Positions 1 to 5,644 of a DNA stretch of 9,102 nt are shown here, one piece after another. Position 1 is the first letter of the stretch. Each line of letters starts with the position of its first letter. The notes beneath the pieces were generated by a model, which was given only the letters and a program-made list of their open reading frames with translations, had not been told where the DNA came from and searched no databases. The stretch is from Chloroflexota bacterium. Its GTDB lineage: Bacteria > Chloroflexota > UBA4733. The translations under genes and the position numbers were made by a program. The DNA lies in the NCBI GenBank assembly GCA_025449435.1, contig JANWJO010000205.1:1-9102 (forward strand). The letters run 5' to 3'.

Positions 1-354
1 GCGCGCAAGATCGAAACGGTCGCTGAATTGCCAAACCTCGTCACTCAGATGCACTTGACTGAACAGTGCGAGATATTCGGAGTTTGTGTGGCACTTGACC
101 GCGCGCAGCCGGGCCAGCAGCGCTTCGAGTTCGGCGCATTTGTCGACGTAGGCGTCGGCGAGGGCGAGCACGGCGGGGTCACCATCCTGCAGTTCGAGTT
201 GCCACGGGCATTGGGCGGTGCAATAGGCGCGCATCCCTGCCCTGGTCAGCGTCCTGTAGGCTGGCGCACCGCAGTTTGGGCAGTCCCTCGGCATGCTGGT
301 GTTGCCATACCGCGCCCTGATCGCTGCGAGCGTCGCGGCATCAATGGCTGTCAT
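1..354 (-). CDS. Small zinc-ribbon protein, C-terminus cut by the window edge
   Basis: An open frame of 118 codons starts at ATG 354-352 and runs off the left edge without a stop, so the C-terminus is missing. Residues 25-51 form a likely zinc-binding site: CPNC (C25, C28) followed by YCTAQC (C45, C49), spaced C-x2-C-x16-C-x3-C. After it comes a Leu/Ala-rich, probably helical stretch (about 57-85). The start overlaps the stop of the upstream gene by 4 nt (ATGA), which implies translational coupling. The segment DPAVLALADAY (about residues 59-69) and a later QVHLS match DPPALALAERY and HVHLS in the upstream 183-aa protein, so the two may be diverged duplicates. No family is recognised. A nucleic-acid-binding role is an inference from the zinc ribbon only. 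Confidence 0.8.
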   Translation of the reverse strand, partial: MTAIDAATLAAIRARYGNTSMPRDCPNCGAPAYRTLTRAGMRAYCTAQCPWQLELQDGDPAVLALADAYVDKCAELEALLARLRAVKCHTNSEYLALFSQVHLSDEVWQFSDRFDLAR

Positions 355-902
355 GCGCTGCGTCCTTCCATCTGGTGCTCGATGCCGCCCAGCTCTTCGA
401 GCAGCGCGCAGTACCGTTGCAACTGGCGATCAAGTTCGGCCTCGCGTTGGTCGTAGGTGGGTGTGCCGGAGAGATGCACGTGCGCGGTGAGCCACGCGTG
501 TTCGGTGTCTATCCAGTCCCCGCCCTTGATGAGGCGCGCCTTGAGTGCCGCGTAGCGCTCAGCAAGTGCCAGCGCTGGCGGATCGGGGAGGGTCGTCACT
601 ACGCCATCGACGCGTAGTGCACCGGAGCGAGTGACTTGCACGCCGGAGCGTTCGAGACGTTGGAGGAGCGAGTCAACCATTGGAAGCCATCCTTTCAGGA
701 GCGTGACTGGGGCCAGCACGTCATGGCCACGCGGGCATGTGCGGTCGGTGGTGGTGGTGTGCCAGCGCTGGCAACGCGGACACCACATGCTGTGCGTCCA
801 TTCCGGCTCCCGGCCAGCACCGAGATGGACGCGCTTGACCTCGAAACGTGGCTTGGCGGGGTCGGGGAGCACATCGGCAATCCGTTGCATGTGCGTTGTC
901 AC
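351..902 (-). CDS. Hypothetical zinc-ribbon protein (183 aa)
   Basis: The function is not recognised. Residues 41-60 hold CPRC (C41, C44), then H48, C56 and H60 in CPRGH, a probable C2CH zinc site. The second half is helical, with charged, Leu-rich segments (about 104-125 and 150-175) that may form a coiled coil. The start is GTG at 902-900. In-frame reading further upstream meets a stop at 929-927, and the only other nearby start is ATG four codons downstream (890). No strong Shine-Dalgarno sequence is seen, only a weak GGCGG. It is the first gene after the 334-bp palindromic gap, so its promoter may lie in that element. It overlaps the next gene by ATGA. The zinc site followed by a DPPALALAERY-like segment resembles the next protein, suggesting a tandem duplication. 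Confidence 0.8.
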   Translation of the reverse strand: MTTHMQRIADVLPDPAKPRFEVKRVHLGAGREPEWTHSMWCPRCQRWHTTTTDRTCPRGHDVLAPVTLLKGWLPMVDSLLQRLERSGVQVTRSGALRVDGVVTTLPDPPALALAERYAALKARLIKGGDWIDTEHAWLTAHVHLSGTPTYDQREAELDRQLQRYCALLEELGGIEHQMEGRSA

Positions 903-993
903 GATGCGCCGCCAAGCACCGGGGACTTATCGCGCACATTAAAACGCACTTGCAGCGCAGCCCTACAAGGGCCACTACCAGAGGAAATACCTA

Positions 994-1021
994 CTTGGAG
1001 CGCAATAACGCATAAAACGCA
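994..1021 (+). repeat. Left inner arm of the palindrome (28 bp)
   Basis: It begins CTTGGAGCGCAATAACGC and is the reverse complement of 1137-1164 except at two positions (1006 and 1015). The 115-bp spacer between the arms is AT-rich. Confidence 0.9.
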
Positions 1022-1136
1022 GTTATGAACATAGAACGCTCTACCCTTTACTCTTTGCTTGTTTACTCTCGCGTACATGTGTGAAAGAGTATTATGTAAA
1101 TAAGCAATAGTCATAGAGGCGTTGAAAGAATCTCTT

Positions 1137-1164
1137 TGCGTTCTATGCGTTTTTGCGCTCCAAG
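1137..1164 (-). repeat. Right inner arm of the palindrome (28 bp)
   Basis: It ends TTGCGCTCCAAG on the plus strand and pairs with 994-1021 at 26 of 28 positions. Transcription through the gap in the direction of the genes would give an RNA in which these arms could form a long stem. Confidence 0.9.
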
Positions 1165-1236
1165 TCCGGCTACCAGAGGGAAAGCTTCCCACCGCCCTGC
1201 GTTGTAAGGTGCGTTCTAAGTGCGCGATAAGTCTGC

Positions 1237-3432
1237 TCAGCACAGAAACCACCGTTCGGTAGGCGGCCCGCTCTTCGCCTGCGTCCGCTCCATGCGGGCA
1301 ATGCCCCGCTCCGCCAGCCGGTCGAGCGCGCTTTGGAGGTCCTTGGTAGTGATGTGTCGCTGAAAGACATCGCGCAGTTCTGTTCTCCTCAGGCCAGTCG
1401 CACCAGCCACGCTCAACGCGACGCGTATCTTCTCTTCGGTTGGGTCGCCCTCAGCGCTTGCGCCGAAGATCACGCCTGCACTCTGCTGGCAGTAGTCCCA
1501 TAGGGCATAGGCTGCGAGCATGTGTTCCTGGCGCACCACAATGGACAGGTCCAGCAGCGCATAGATGCACGCCAGGCGCAGGACGTGCGGCTCACTGCGC
1601 GCCGTCACTGCCCCCACCAATCCTGGCTGGCTGGCCGTCAACTCGTGATAGAGCTTCGGCCAGCTTGCCGTCCGCACCTCTTCATCGTGGATGATCAAGC
1701 GCTCAGTTGTGCCGAACGTGATAGCCTCGTACAGGCGGCGCGCCAAGGGTGATAGCGCGGCATCGGTCAGCGCGCCGCCGTAGGGCAGTTCCTTCGACCG
1801 CCGTACGCAGACCCACAAAAAGCGGTTGGCAAAGCCGTTGGCACCTTCGAGCATCGTGAGATCGCGGCGCAACTCTTCTTGCGTGATGTGGCCAATGATG
1901 CTGATATGCGCGTTGGTCGCCATCGCTGGGAAGTTCTTGGTCATGATGCTCAGGACGTTATTGCCGTCCCACGCCTTGCGGATGACCGGCGACAGCGTGT
2001 TGCCGTCGCGCGAGAGCACCCGTAGCGTGCTTGAGAGTTCGCTTTCCTCAATCAGCAGGCGCTTATCATGGACGCCCTCATCGGTGACCGTGCGTTGATA
2101 GGTCACGCTCTTGGTTTTGCTATCCTTGATCGGCTTGGTTTCTTCGATGGGGTCCCGTACGTTCCAGATCAACCCCTCACCGCTCGATAGACCGTCCTTG
2201 CGCCGGTCATGTATCCAGCGATCACCACCGAACAGCGCTGCCAGCTCGAATAGGTGGGTGACGTGGCGGGCGCTGGTGCCCTTGCGCGCTTTGGCCGTCT
2301 CGCCCACGATGCCGCAAAACTCGTTAAGGCCGTGGCGTGTCTGTTCGACCATCAAGTGAGGGCCACGTCCCACCACATTGCCAAACGCCACGAGGAATTG
2401 CGCTAGGATGGCAACCGAATCGGCTTCGGTGTGCGGGTCAACGGTGCGTACAAAGTCCCCAGCCAGGCCGTGTAGCGCCAGCGGGCTCAGCGTGTCCGGC
2501 CAGGGGGGCGGTGCATCTGACTCGTCTGCTGGTGCCTGATTCCCACCACGCGGGGGGAAGTGAATCACCGGGTCATAGCGCCGGGCGAGTTCCCGCGCCG
2601 CCGCCTGCATGTCGCCGCCGTACTCAAGTAGTGCAAAAGCGGCAAACTTGGTGTAACTCCGGCCCGGCTCGAAGGGCGCAGCAGCAGATGACCATACCCA
2701 CAGGTTCCCGCGTGGCGTGGTATTGGCGGAACGGGCGCGCGGATCGCCCTTGCCGGGTCGTATCCAGACTTCTGTATCGCCTCGTTGCTCGCCACGTTCC
2801 CATAGGTGCGGCTCCAGGATGGCAGTCCAGGTCGTCTCACGGTTGAACCGGTCACCAGGCCGTTCGCCGTCACCTGCTGCTGGTTCCGGCTCTTCATCTT
2901 CCCCATGTGCCGGCGGTTCCGGCAGGTCGTTGGGGTCAAACGCCGCGCCGTCGTGCTTGCGTACATCACCCGTACTGCCCATCGGGCAGGCCGGCAGGTA
3001 GTACATGCGACTCGGTTCCCCAACGCCATCGTCAGCGTTTGGTGCAAGTAGTTGCCGTGCGCCTTCCCACGCGAGCGCCCATTCCGCCGGCGCGATGCGT
3101 TGCGTCATTGGCAGCACCACCCGCCAACGTGGCTGCTGTGCGGTATGCCGCCAGGTCGTGTGTGCCACGTAGGCATAGGGTGCTAAGAGCTGCCAGTCCG
3201 GCGCGCCGTGGTCAAAATCGAACACCAGCGCCGTCAACGCATGCACATTCCTGTCTGCGCGGTGTGCCTGCGCGTACTCTGTTGGCGACCAGAGCGGCCC
3301 GTCTTTGTCCTCACGCTGCTGATGCGTGCTCAGCAGGCCGGCTAGCTGCGCCCAGGTGAGTGTGACGATCTTTGGGTTGGCGTCCTCTTGATCGTTGAAA
3401 CGCGCAATGGTGATGCCGTCTGCTGTCACCAC
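1237..3432 (-). CDS. Primase-helicase: AEP-like primase plus DUF3987-like ATPase
   Basis: This is the largest gene, 731 aa, probably the replicative primase-helicase that primes and opens DNA. The N-terminal part looks like an archaeo-eukaryotic-type primase: FDFD (D72, D74) as the metal-binding motif, HTTWRHT (91-97), PRWRVVLP (101-108), and SRMYYLPACP (141-150) as a late conserved motif. An acidic/proline linker covers about 169-195. The second half resembles the DUF3987 ATPase family: Walker A variant GETAKARKGTS (377-387), Walker B-like RLLIEESEL (458-466), SIIGHI (511-516) and NGFANRFLW (532-540) with a likely arginine finger R537. Residues about 664-731 look like a winged helix. The start is GTG 3432; GTG 3429 is equally possible and sits 8 nt from a GAGGGG Shine-Dalgarno at 3443-3438. 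The stop lies 4 nt from the palindrome. Confidence 0.85.
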   Translation of the reverse strand: MVTADGITIARFNDQEDANPKIVTLTWAQLAGLLSTHQQREDKDGPLWSPTEYAQAHRADRNVHALTALVFDFDHGAPDWQLLAPYAYVAHTTWRHTAQQPRWRVVLPMTQRIAPAEWALAWEGARQLLAPNADDGVGEPSRMYYLPACPMGSTGDVRKHDGAAFDPNDLPEPPAHGEDEEPEPAAGDGERPGDRFNRETTWTAILEPHLWERGEQRGDTEVWIRPGKGDPRARSANTTPRGNLWVWSSAAAPFEPGRSYTKFAAFALLEYGGDMQAAARELARRYDPVIHFPPRGGNQAPADESDAPPPWPDTLSPLALHGLAGDFVRTVDPHTEADSVAILAQFLVAFGNVVGRGPHLMVEQTRHGLNEFCGIVGETAKARKGTSARHVTHLFELAALFGGDRWIHDRRKDGLSSGEGLIWNVRDPIEETKPIKDSKTKSVTYQRTVTDEGVHDKRLLIEESELSSTLRVLSRDGNTLSPVIRKAWDGNNVLSIMTKNFPAMATNAHISIIGHITQEELRRDLTMLEGANGFANRFLWVCVRRSKELPYGGALTDAALSPLARRLYEAITFGTTERLIIHDEEVRTASWPKLYHELTASQPGLVGAVTARSEPHVLRLACIYALLDLSIVVRQEHMLAAYALWDYCQQSAGVIFGASAEGDPTEEKIRVALSVAGATGLRRTELRDVFQRHITTKDLQSALDRLAERGIARMERTQAKSGPPTERWFLC

Positions 3433-3470
3433 GCGTGCCCCTCATGTCCGCGCGAGTCCGTCCCGAGCAT

Positions 3471-3938
3471 TTAGCGCACCCCCTTGCGGAGCTGATCGAA
3501 AGCGGCATTGATCGCTTGCATACGGCGCGTTGCCGCTGCGCGTTCGCCCTCCGGCTTCATATCCGGATGCTCCAGCTTTGCCAGGCACTTCCAGGCCGCC
3601 TCGACCAGTGATGGCGGCGCTGTGGGTAATAGGTGCAAAATGGCGTGCGGCCCGGTAGGCGGTCCGTAACGCGGCGGCGGAGGAGGAGGAGGAGGCGGCG
3701 AAACTGGCTCGCTTTCATCAGTGACGTTCACCGGATCGAAGTACCGGCGTAGAATGGCAATGCCTTCCGCCGCGTAGACGCGGCTGATCGTCCAGCACTT
3801 CTCTTCGGCGTCCCAGGATCGATGAACGGCGGGTATCTCTTCTTTCAGTGCAGCTACGGCCAGTGGGTGATACCGAAACGAGAGCAGCACACTGCCCGTC
3901 ATGAGCACCACCACTTTGGCCCCAGCAAACACCGGCAC
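3471..3938 (-). CDS. HARP-like / DnaJ-type J-domain protein
   Basis: This 155-aa protein has two modules. Residues about 20-67 (FRYHPLAVAALKEEIP to RRYF, with W42 and W49) resemble the short HARP-like domain found in SMARCAL1-type proteins. After a linker with nine consecutive prolines (81-89), residues about 98-151 resemble a J domain: LVEAAWKCLAKLEHPD, with the diagnostic HPD at 124-126, then RMQAINAAFDQLR. J domains stimulate the ATPase of DnaK/Hsp70, so the protein may recruit host DnaK to phage DNA; this is an inference. Start GTG 3938 is preferred because GAGGGGGAGG lies just upstream, whereas the internal ATG at 3902 has no ribosome site. It sits 38 bp upstream of the primase-helicase gene and 21 bp downstream of the preceding gene, so they are very likely co-transcribed. 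Confidence 0.75.
   Translation of the reverse strand: MPVFAGAKVVVLMTGSVLLSFRYHPLAVAALKEEIPAVHRSWDAEEKCWTISRVYAAEGIAILRRYFDPVNVTDESEPVSPPPPPPPPPRYGPPTGPHAILHLLPTAPPSLVEAAWKCLAKLEHPDMKPEGERAAATRRMQAINAAFDQLRKGVR
3671..3700 (+). repeat. GGN triplet repeat encoding the polyproline linker
   Basis: The tract reads GCGGCGGCGG then AGG repeats then CGGCG on the plus strand and encodes the nine-proline run of the J-domain protein on the minus strand. Its closely spaced GG pairs make a two-layer G-quadruplex conceivable on the template strand. Its length may vary by slippage without breaking the frame. Confidence 0.7.
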
Positions 3939-3959
3939 GCCGCCTCCCCCTCTTTCGCC

Positions 3960-4370
3960 CTAGAACGGCTCTTCGCCGGTACCCATCGGCAGCACGTCAC
4001 CAATGCGGTTGCGCTCGAAGTTCTGATCGTCCGTTTCCAGGGTGACCGTGAGCTTGCACGGCTTGCCGATCAGCGCTTCCAGGTCAATGACTTCCCCGGT
4101 AGCGAGCTTGCGTCCGAGCAGCGCGCTCACCCAGCGGTTGGCCTTGGCCTTGGGGCCAAAGCGCGGCGAGCTGGAGCCCGACACCTCAACGGTCTTTTTT
4201 TTGCCGACGATGGCAAACGTCCAAAACAGGTAACTCGTGCTGCCGTTGTCGTACTGGCTCGGCTGGGTGCTTTCGCGTTCCTCAACGCTCTTGAGCGTGG
4301 CGTCATACACGCCAGCAGGAATGATCGGCTGCGCTTCGTAGGGTGCTGGTACGGTAAACGTGAGTGGCAT
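3960..4370 (-). CDS. DUF669-like protein, possible ssDNA-binding/replication accessory
   Basis: The product is 136 aa and begins MPLTFTVPAPYEAQPIIPAGVYDATL. The layout is a beta-rich first half (IPAGVYDATLKSVEE, then SYLFWTFAIVG), a Gly/Ser loop with FGPKAKANRW (about 71-80), and LEALIGKPCKLTVTLE followed by the tail DVLPMGTGEEPF. This pattern is that of phage proteins of the DUF669 type and relatives, which lie beside replication and recombination genes and are suspected OB-fold DNA-binding proteins. The assignment rests on pattern memory, not a catalytic motif. Start ATG 4370 is preceded by AGGAAG about 13 nt upstream, a rather distant ribosome site. It is the first gene after the 109-bp gap with a possible terminator and promoter, and heads the cluster with the J-domain and primase-helicase genes. 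Confidence 0.7.
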   Translation of the reverse strand: MPLTFTVPAPYEAQPIIPAGVYDATLKSVEERESTQPSQYDNGSTSYLFWTFAIVGKKKTVEVSGSSSPRFGPKAKANRWVSALLGRKLATGEVIDLEALIGKPCKLTVTLETDDQNFERNRIGDVLPMGTGEEPF

Positions 4371-4413
4371 TGCTGTTCTTTTTCTTCCTGTGTGGTTGGG
4401 GGCAACATCCCCC

Positions 4414-4442
4414 TATCGCGGTACCGCCGCGTCGGGTGTCAA
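4414..4442 (-). promoter_or_regulatory. Candidate promoter before the replication gene cluster
   Basis: A perfect TTGACA lies at 4442-4437 on the minus strand, directly after the possible terminator and upstream of ATG 4370. About 17-19 nt further is GCGATAGG (4419-4412), a poor match to a -10 box. The -35 match alone could be chance. Confidence 0.25.
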
Positions 4443-4450
4443 ACAACCGG

Positions 4451-4465
4451 CCGCGCCTTGCGCGG
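4451..4465 (-). terminator. Possible intrinsic terminator hairpin
   Basis: On the minus strand CCGCGC-AAG-GCGCGG makes a perfect 6-bp GC stem with a 3-nt loop, 14 nt after the stop of the nuclease-like gene. It is followed by CCGGTTGTTTG, which is only moderately T-rich, so termination may be weak or partial. Confidence 0.35.
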
Positions 4466-4479
4466 TGTGGGCGCTGCCA

Positions 4480-4860
4480 TCACCACTCCAGGTCCGTCAG
4501 GGAGCCATCGCGTTCAATGCGCCAGGTCTGCCAGGTCCCAGTAGGTGTGAGCCAGGCCAGCAGGCACAGCGTGTTAGCGGGTCGTGGCCACGCTAGGTAG
4601 CGCGTCAACCAGGCGTGGTCGAGATGCGGCTTGGTCGCTGTGGCCTTGACCTGGGCGCAGATCAGTTGGTGCTCGGTGATGCCGAGCACGTCGAATCCCC
4701 ATATGTCTTTATTGAATCGTGCGCTGGCGTTGCCGCCGTAGCGCCAGAGGGCAGCGGTGGGGAACACGCGCGTGAGTTCGCGCATAAACGCTTCCTCAGC
4801 GGCTGCGCCGGTGCGCTGGTTGTAGCGGGCTTGCAAGGAGCGCGGGAGGGCGGTCGCCAT
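4480..4860 (-). CDS. PD-(D/E)XK-like nuclease candidate (126 aa)
   Basis: The protein begins with a basic, helical region carrying GAAAEEAF (18-25), then ALWRYGGNASARFNKDIWGFDVLGI and LICAQVK. The order E22/E23, D52 or D57, then Q70-V-K72 fits the restriction-endonuclease-like fold (E, D, then (E/Q)-x-K), as in Holliday-junction-resolvase-like and Mrr-like nucleases, where Q-x-K is tolerated. A C-terminal beta-rich part ends TDLEW. If correct, it cuts or resolves DNA branches during replication or recombination. The start ATG 4860 overlaps the stop of the upstream gene by one base, so it is translationally coupled. The length (126 aa) suits a small resolvase-type enzyme. It could instead be an inactive DNA-binding relative, since the acidic residue before the lysine is a glutamine. 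Confidence 0.65.
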   Translation of the reverse strand: MATALPRSLQARYNQRTGAAAEEAFMRELTRVFPTAALWRYGGNASARFNKDIWGFDVLGITEHQLICAQVKATATKPHLDHAWLTRYLAWPRPANTLCLLAWLTPTGTWQTWRIERDGSLTDLEW

Positions 4861-5072
4861 TACATGGCCGCCGGTGGATACGGCTCGCTGGTGTCAGATC
4901 GCATTAGAACCTGCAACCGGTGAATGGTGTCCCGGCACGTGTCGAGCAAGGTGTATTGCTCAAGGGTGAGCGGCCCATCCCTCAGCAGGATGTTGACGGC
5001 GCGTTCGATGTCCCCAAGAAGTTCGTATGAACGGCGTTTCCGGTCGAACGCCGTGCTGGTGTACGTCCTCAC
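4860..5072 (-). CDS. Small hypothetical protein (70 aa)
   Basis: No family is recognised. The 70-aa product has a basic N-terminus (RKRR at 11-14) and two probable amphipathic helices, about 15-31 and 36-58, and ends in EPYPPAAM. It has no cysteine pair, signal peptide or membrane segment. It is accepted as a gene because the GTG start (5072) overlaps the preceding stop by 4 nt (GTGA), a good AGGAG ribosome site lies 5 nt upstream, and the stop overlaps the next ATG by one base. It is embedded between a zinc-finger protein and the nuclease-like protein, so it probably serves the same DNA-related process. Confidence 0.65.
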   Translation of the reverse strand: MRTYTSTAFDRKRRSYELLGDIERAVNILLRDGPLTLEQYTLLDTCRDTIHRLQVLMRSDTSEPYPPAAM

Positions 5073-5644
5073 GCCATCTCCTCTCGATACCCGCGCCTCA
5101 ATGCGGCATCCCGTAGCCGGATAAACGTCGCCTCAGCAGGCGCGATGGCGTCAAACTGGTAGCTGCGTTCCAAGTTCCCCGGCGCGATGCCGTGCTGCAC
5201 CACGAGCTGCACTTCCCCCAGCAGGTTGGGCAGCAGGCGCAAGATGTAGACCCGTAGCTCGCTCTGCGTCTCACGCACCAGATGCACGTGGTAGCTCGGC
5301 AGCACGCGGGGGGTGGCGAGAGCTGCTACGCGTTGTGCCGTCCCCTCTCTGAACGCGCGTTCAACGGCCACACCAGCCTGGCGGCGGCAACGGTCACTGC
5401 AATAGCTCACGCGCCGCGACAGGTGGTAGTAGTTCGCCTCGCACCACCGGCATTGCTCCACCGGCAGGAACGTGTCGATAAAGGCGGCAAGCTCGCTACT
5501 CTGCCAGCCGTGGGCCTTGACGATGCGCTCAATGGGCCGCCAGTAGCCACACTCCACGAGCCAGTCGAGTTTGCGCGCCATCGGTAGCCGGTCGTTGGCC
5601 GGGTCCACACGCAAGGCGGGGAGGGGGATGCGCTCAGCGACCAT
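5069..5644 (-). CDS. Zinc-finger protein of unknown function (191 aa)
   Basis: The protein is not recognised. Residues 65-86 form a probable C4 zinc finger: CRWC (C65, C68) and YCSDRC (C82, C86), reminiscent of FCS/MYM-like fingers, which bind nucleic acid or protein. The N-terminal 60 residues look helical (LDWLVECGYWRPIERIVKAHGW), and a basic Arg-rich helix follows the finger. Residues about 115-160 (YHVHLVRETQSELRVYILRLLPNLLGEVQLVVQHG) look like a mixed alpha/beta domain. Start ATG 5644 is chosen over TTG 5647 because it makes a TGATG overlap with the methyltransferase stop and has GAGG 7 nt upstream. Its place directly after the methyltransferase suggests a linked role, but nothing specific can be claimed. 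Confidence 0.75.
   Translation of the reverse strand: MVAERIPLPALRVDPANDRLPMARKLDWLVECGYWRPIERIVKAHGWQSSELAAFIDTFLPVEQCRWCEANYYHLSRRVSYCSDRCRRQAGVAVERAFREGTAQRVAALATPRVLPSYHVHLVRETQSELRVYILRLLPNLLGEVQLVVQHGIAPGNLERSYQFDAIAPAEATFIRLRDAALRRGYREEMA

Larger units (their letters stand above)
975..1179 (+). repeat. 10-bp direct repeat inside the palindrome
   Basis: CTACCAGAGG occurs at 975-984 and again in the same orientation at 1170-1179. The copies sit at mirrored places within the palindrome, between outer and inner arms, yet they are direct rather than inverted. Next to each is a small hairpin at mirrored position: CCCT-ACA-AGGG at 961-971 and GGGAA-AGC-TTCCC at 1178-1190. Confidence 0.6.
940..1218. 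promoter_or_regulatory. Six iteron-like 8-bp motifs in mirrored array
   Basis: Motif TARAACGC occurs on the plus strand at 940-947 (TAAAACGC), 1013-1020 (TAAAACGC) and 1032-1039 (TAGAACGC). On the minus strand it occurs at 1138-1145 and 1211-1218 (both TAGAACGC), with a degenerate copy TTCAACGC at 1119-1126. Spacing between starts is 73 then 19 bp on the left and 19 then 73 bp on the right, so the sites are arranged symmetrically about the axis. Repeated short sites flanking an AT-rich core are typical of binding sites for a replication initiator or repressor. Which protein binds is unknown. Confidence 0.6.
924..1233. repeat. Long imperfect palindrome (about 155 bp per arm)
   Basis: The two halves are diverged inverted copies of each other with the symmetry axis near 1078-1079. 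The outer tips 924-937 and 1220-1233 are perfect 14-bp inverted repeats (GACTTATCGCGCAC). Similarity continues with one-base indels to about 960 and 1197. The inner arms 994-1021 and 1137-1164 match at 26 of 28 positions. Weaker similarity continues towards the centre, for example TTGCTTGTTTAC near 1055-1066 against the complement of the segment near 1096-1107. The centre holds the 6-bp palindrome ACATGT (1075-1080). The element begins 4 nt after the upstream stop codon and ends about 21 nt before the next start, so it fits the gap exactly. It could be a replication origin, a partition or operator locus, or a remnant of a MITE-like insertion. The structure is directly visible; the role is inferred. 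Confidence 0.85.
903..1236. other. 334-bp non-coding gap filled by a palindromic element
   Basis: This is the longest stretch without a supported gene. It separates the stop of the primase-helicase gene (1239-1237) from the GTG start of the 183-aa gene (902). Its centre (about 1003-1155) is clearly AT-richer than the surrounding genes. Almost all of it belongs to one imperfect palindrome, described in the next entries. A minus-strand CATAAT at 1096-1091 resembles a -10 box, but no matching -35 was found. A frame of 117 codons crosses the gap, but its sequence follows the palindrome and it has no family features, so it is not annotated as a gene. Confidence 0.85.
4371..4479. other. 109-bp intergenic gap with hairpins
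   Basis: This is the only other sizeable gap. Besides the hairpin and promoter candidates listed separately, it holds GGGGG-CAACAT-CCCCC (4398-4413) and the perfect 10-bp palindrome GCGGTACCGC (4418-4427). No open frame here looks coding on either strand. Confidence 0.6.

Noticed and set aside
28..456. 142-codon plus-strand frame at the left edge
   Set aside because: It is antisense to the zinc-ribbon frame, which has a clear CxxC/CxxxC site and an ATGA junction.
924..1233. CRISPR array or tRNA in the palindromic gap
   Set aside because: Repeats are inverted and irregular in length rather than direct with unique spacers, and no cloverleaf or T-loop sequence is visible.
899..1252. 117-codon minus-strand frame spanning the palindromic gap, with a GTGA overlap to the 183-aa gene
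   Set aside because: It overlaps the end of the primase-helicase gene, its sequence is dictated by the inverted repeat, it shows no family features, and its start lacks a ribosome site.
3671..3700. Phase-variable repeat switching the J-domain gene
   Set aside because: The unit is three bases, so slippage changes only the proline count and cannot switch the frame.
3822..4544. 240-codon plus-strand frame
   Set aside because: It lies antisense to the J-domain and DUF669-like genes and reads like their complement; GC-rich coding DNA produces such long shadows.
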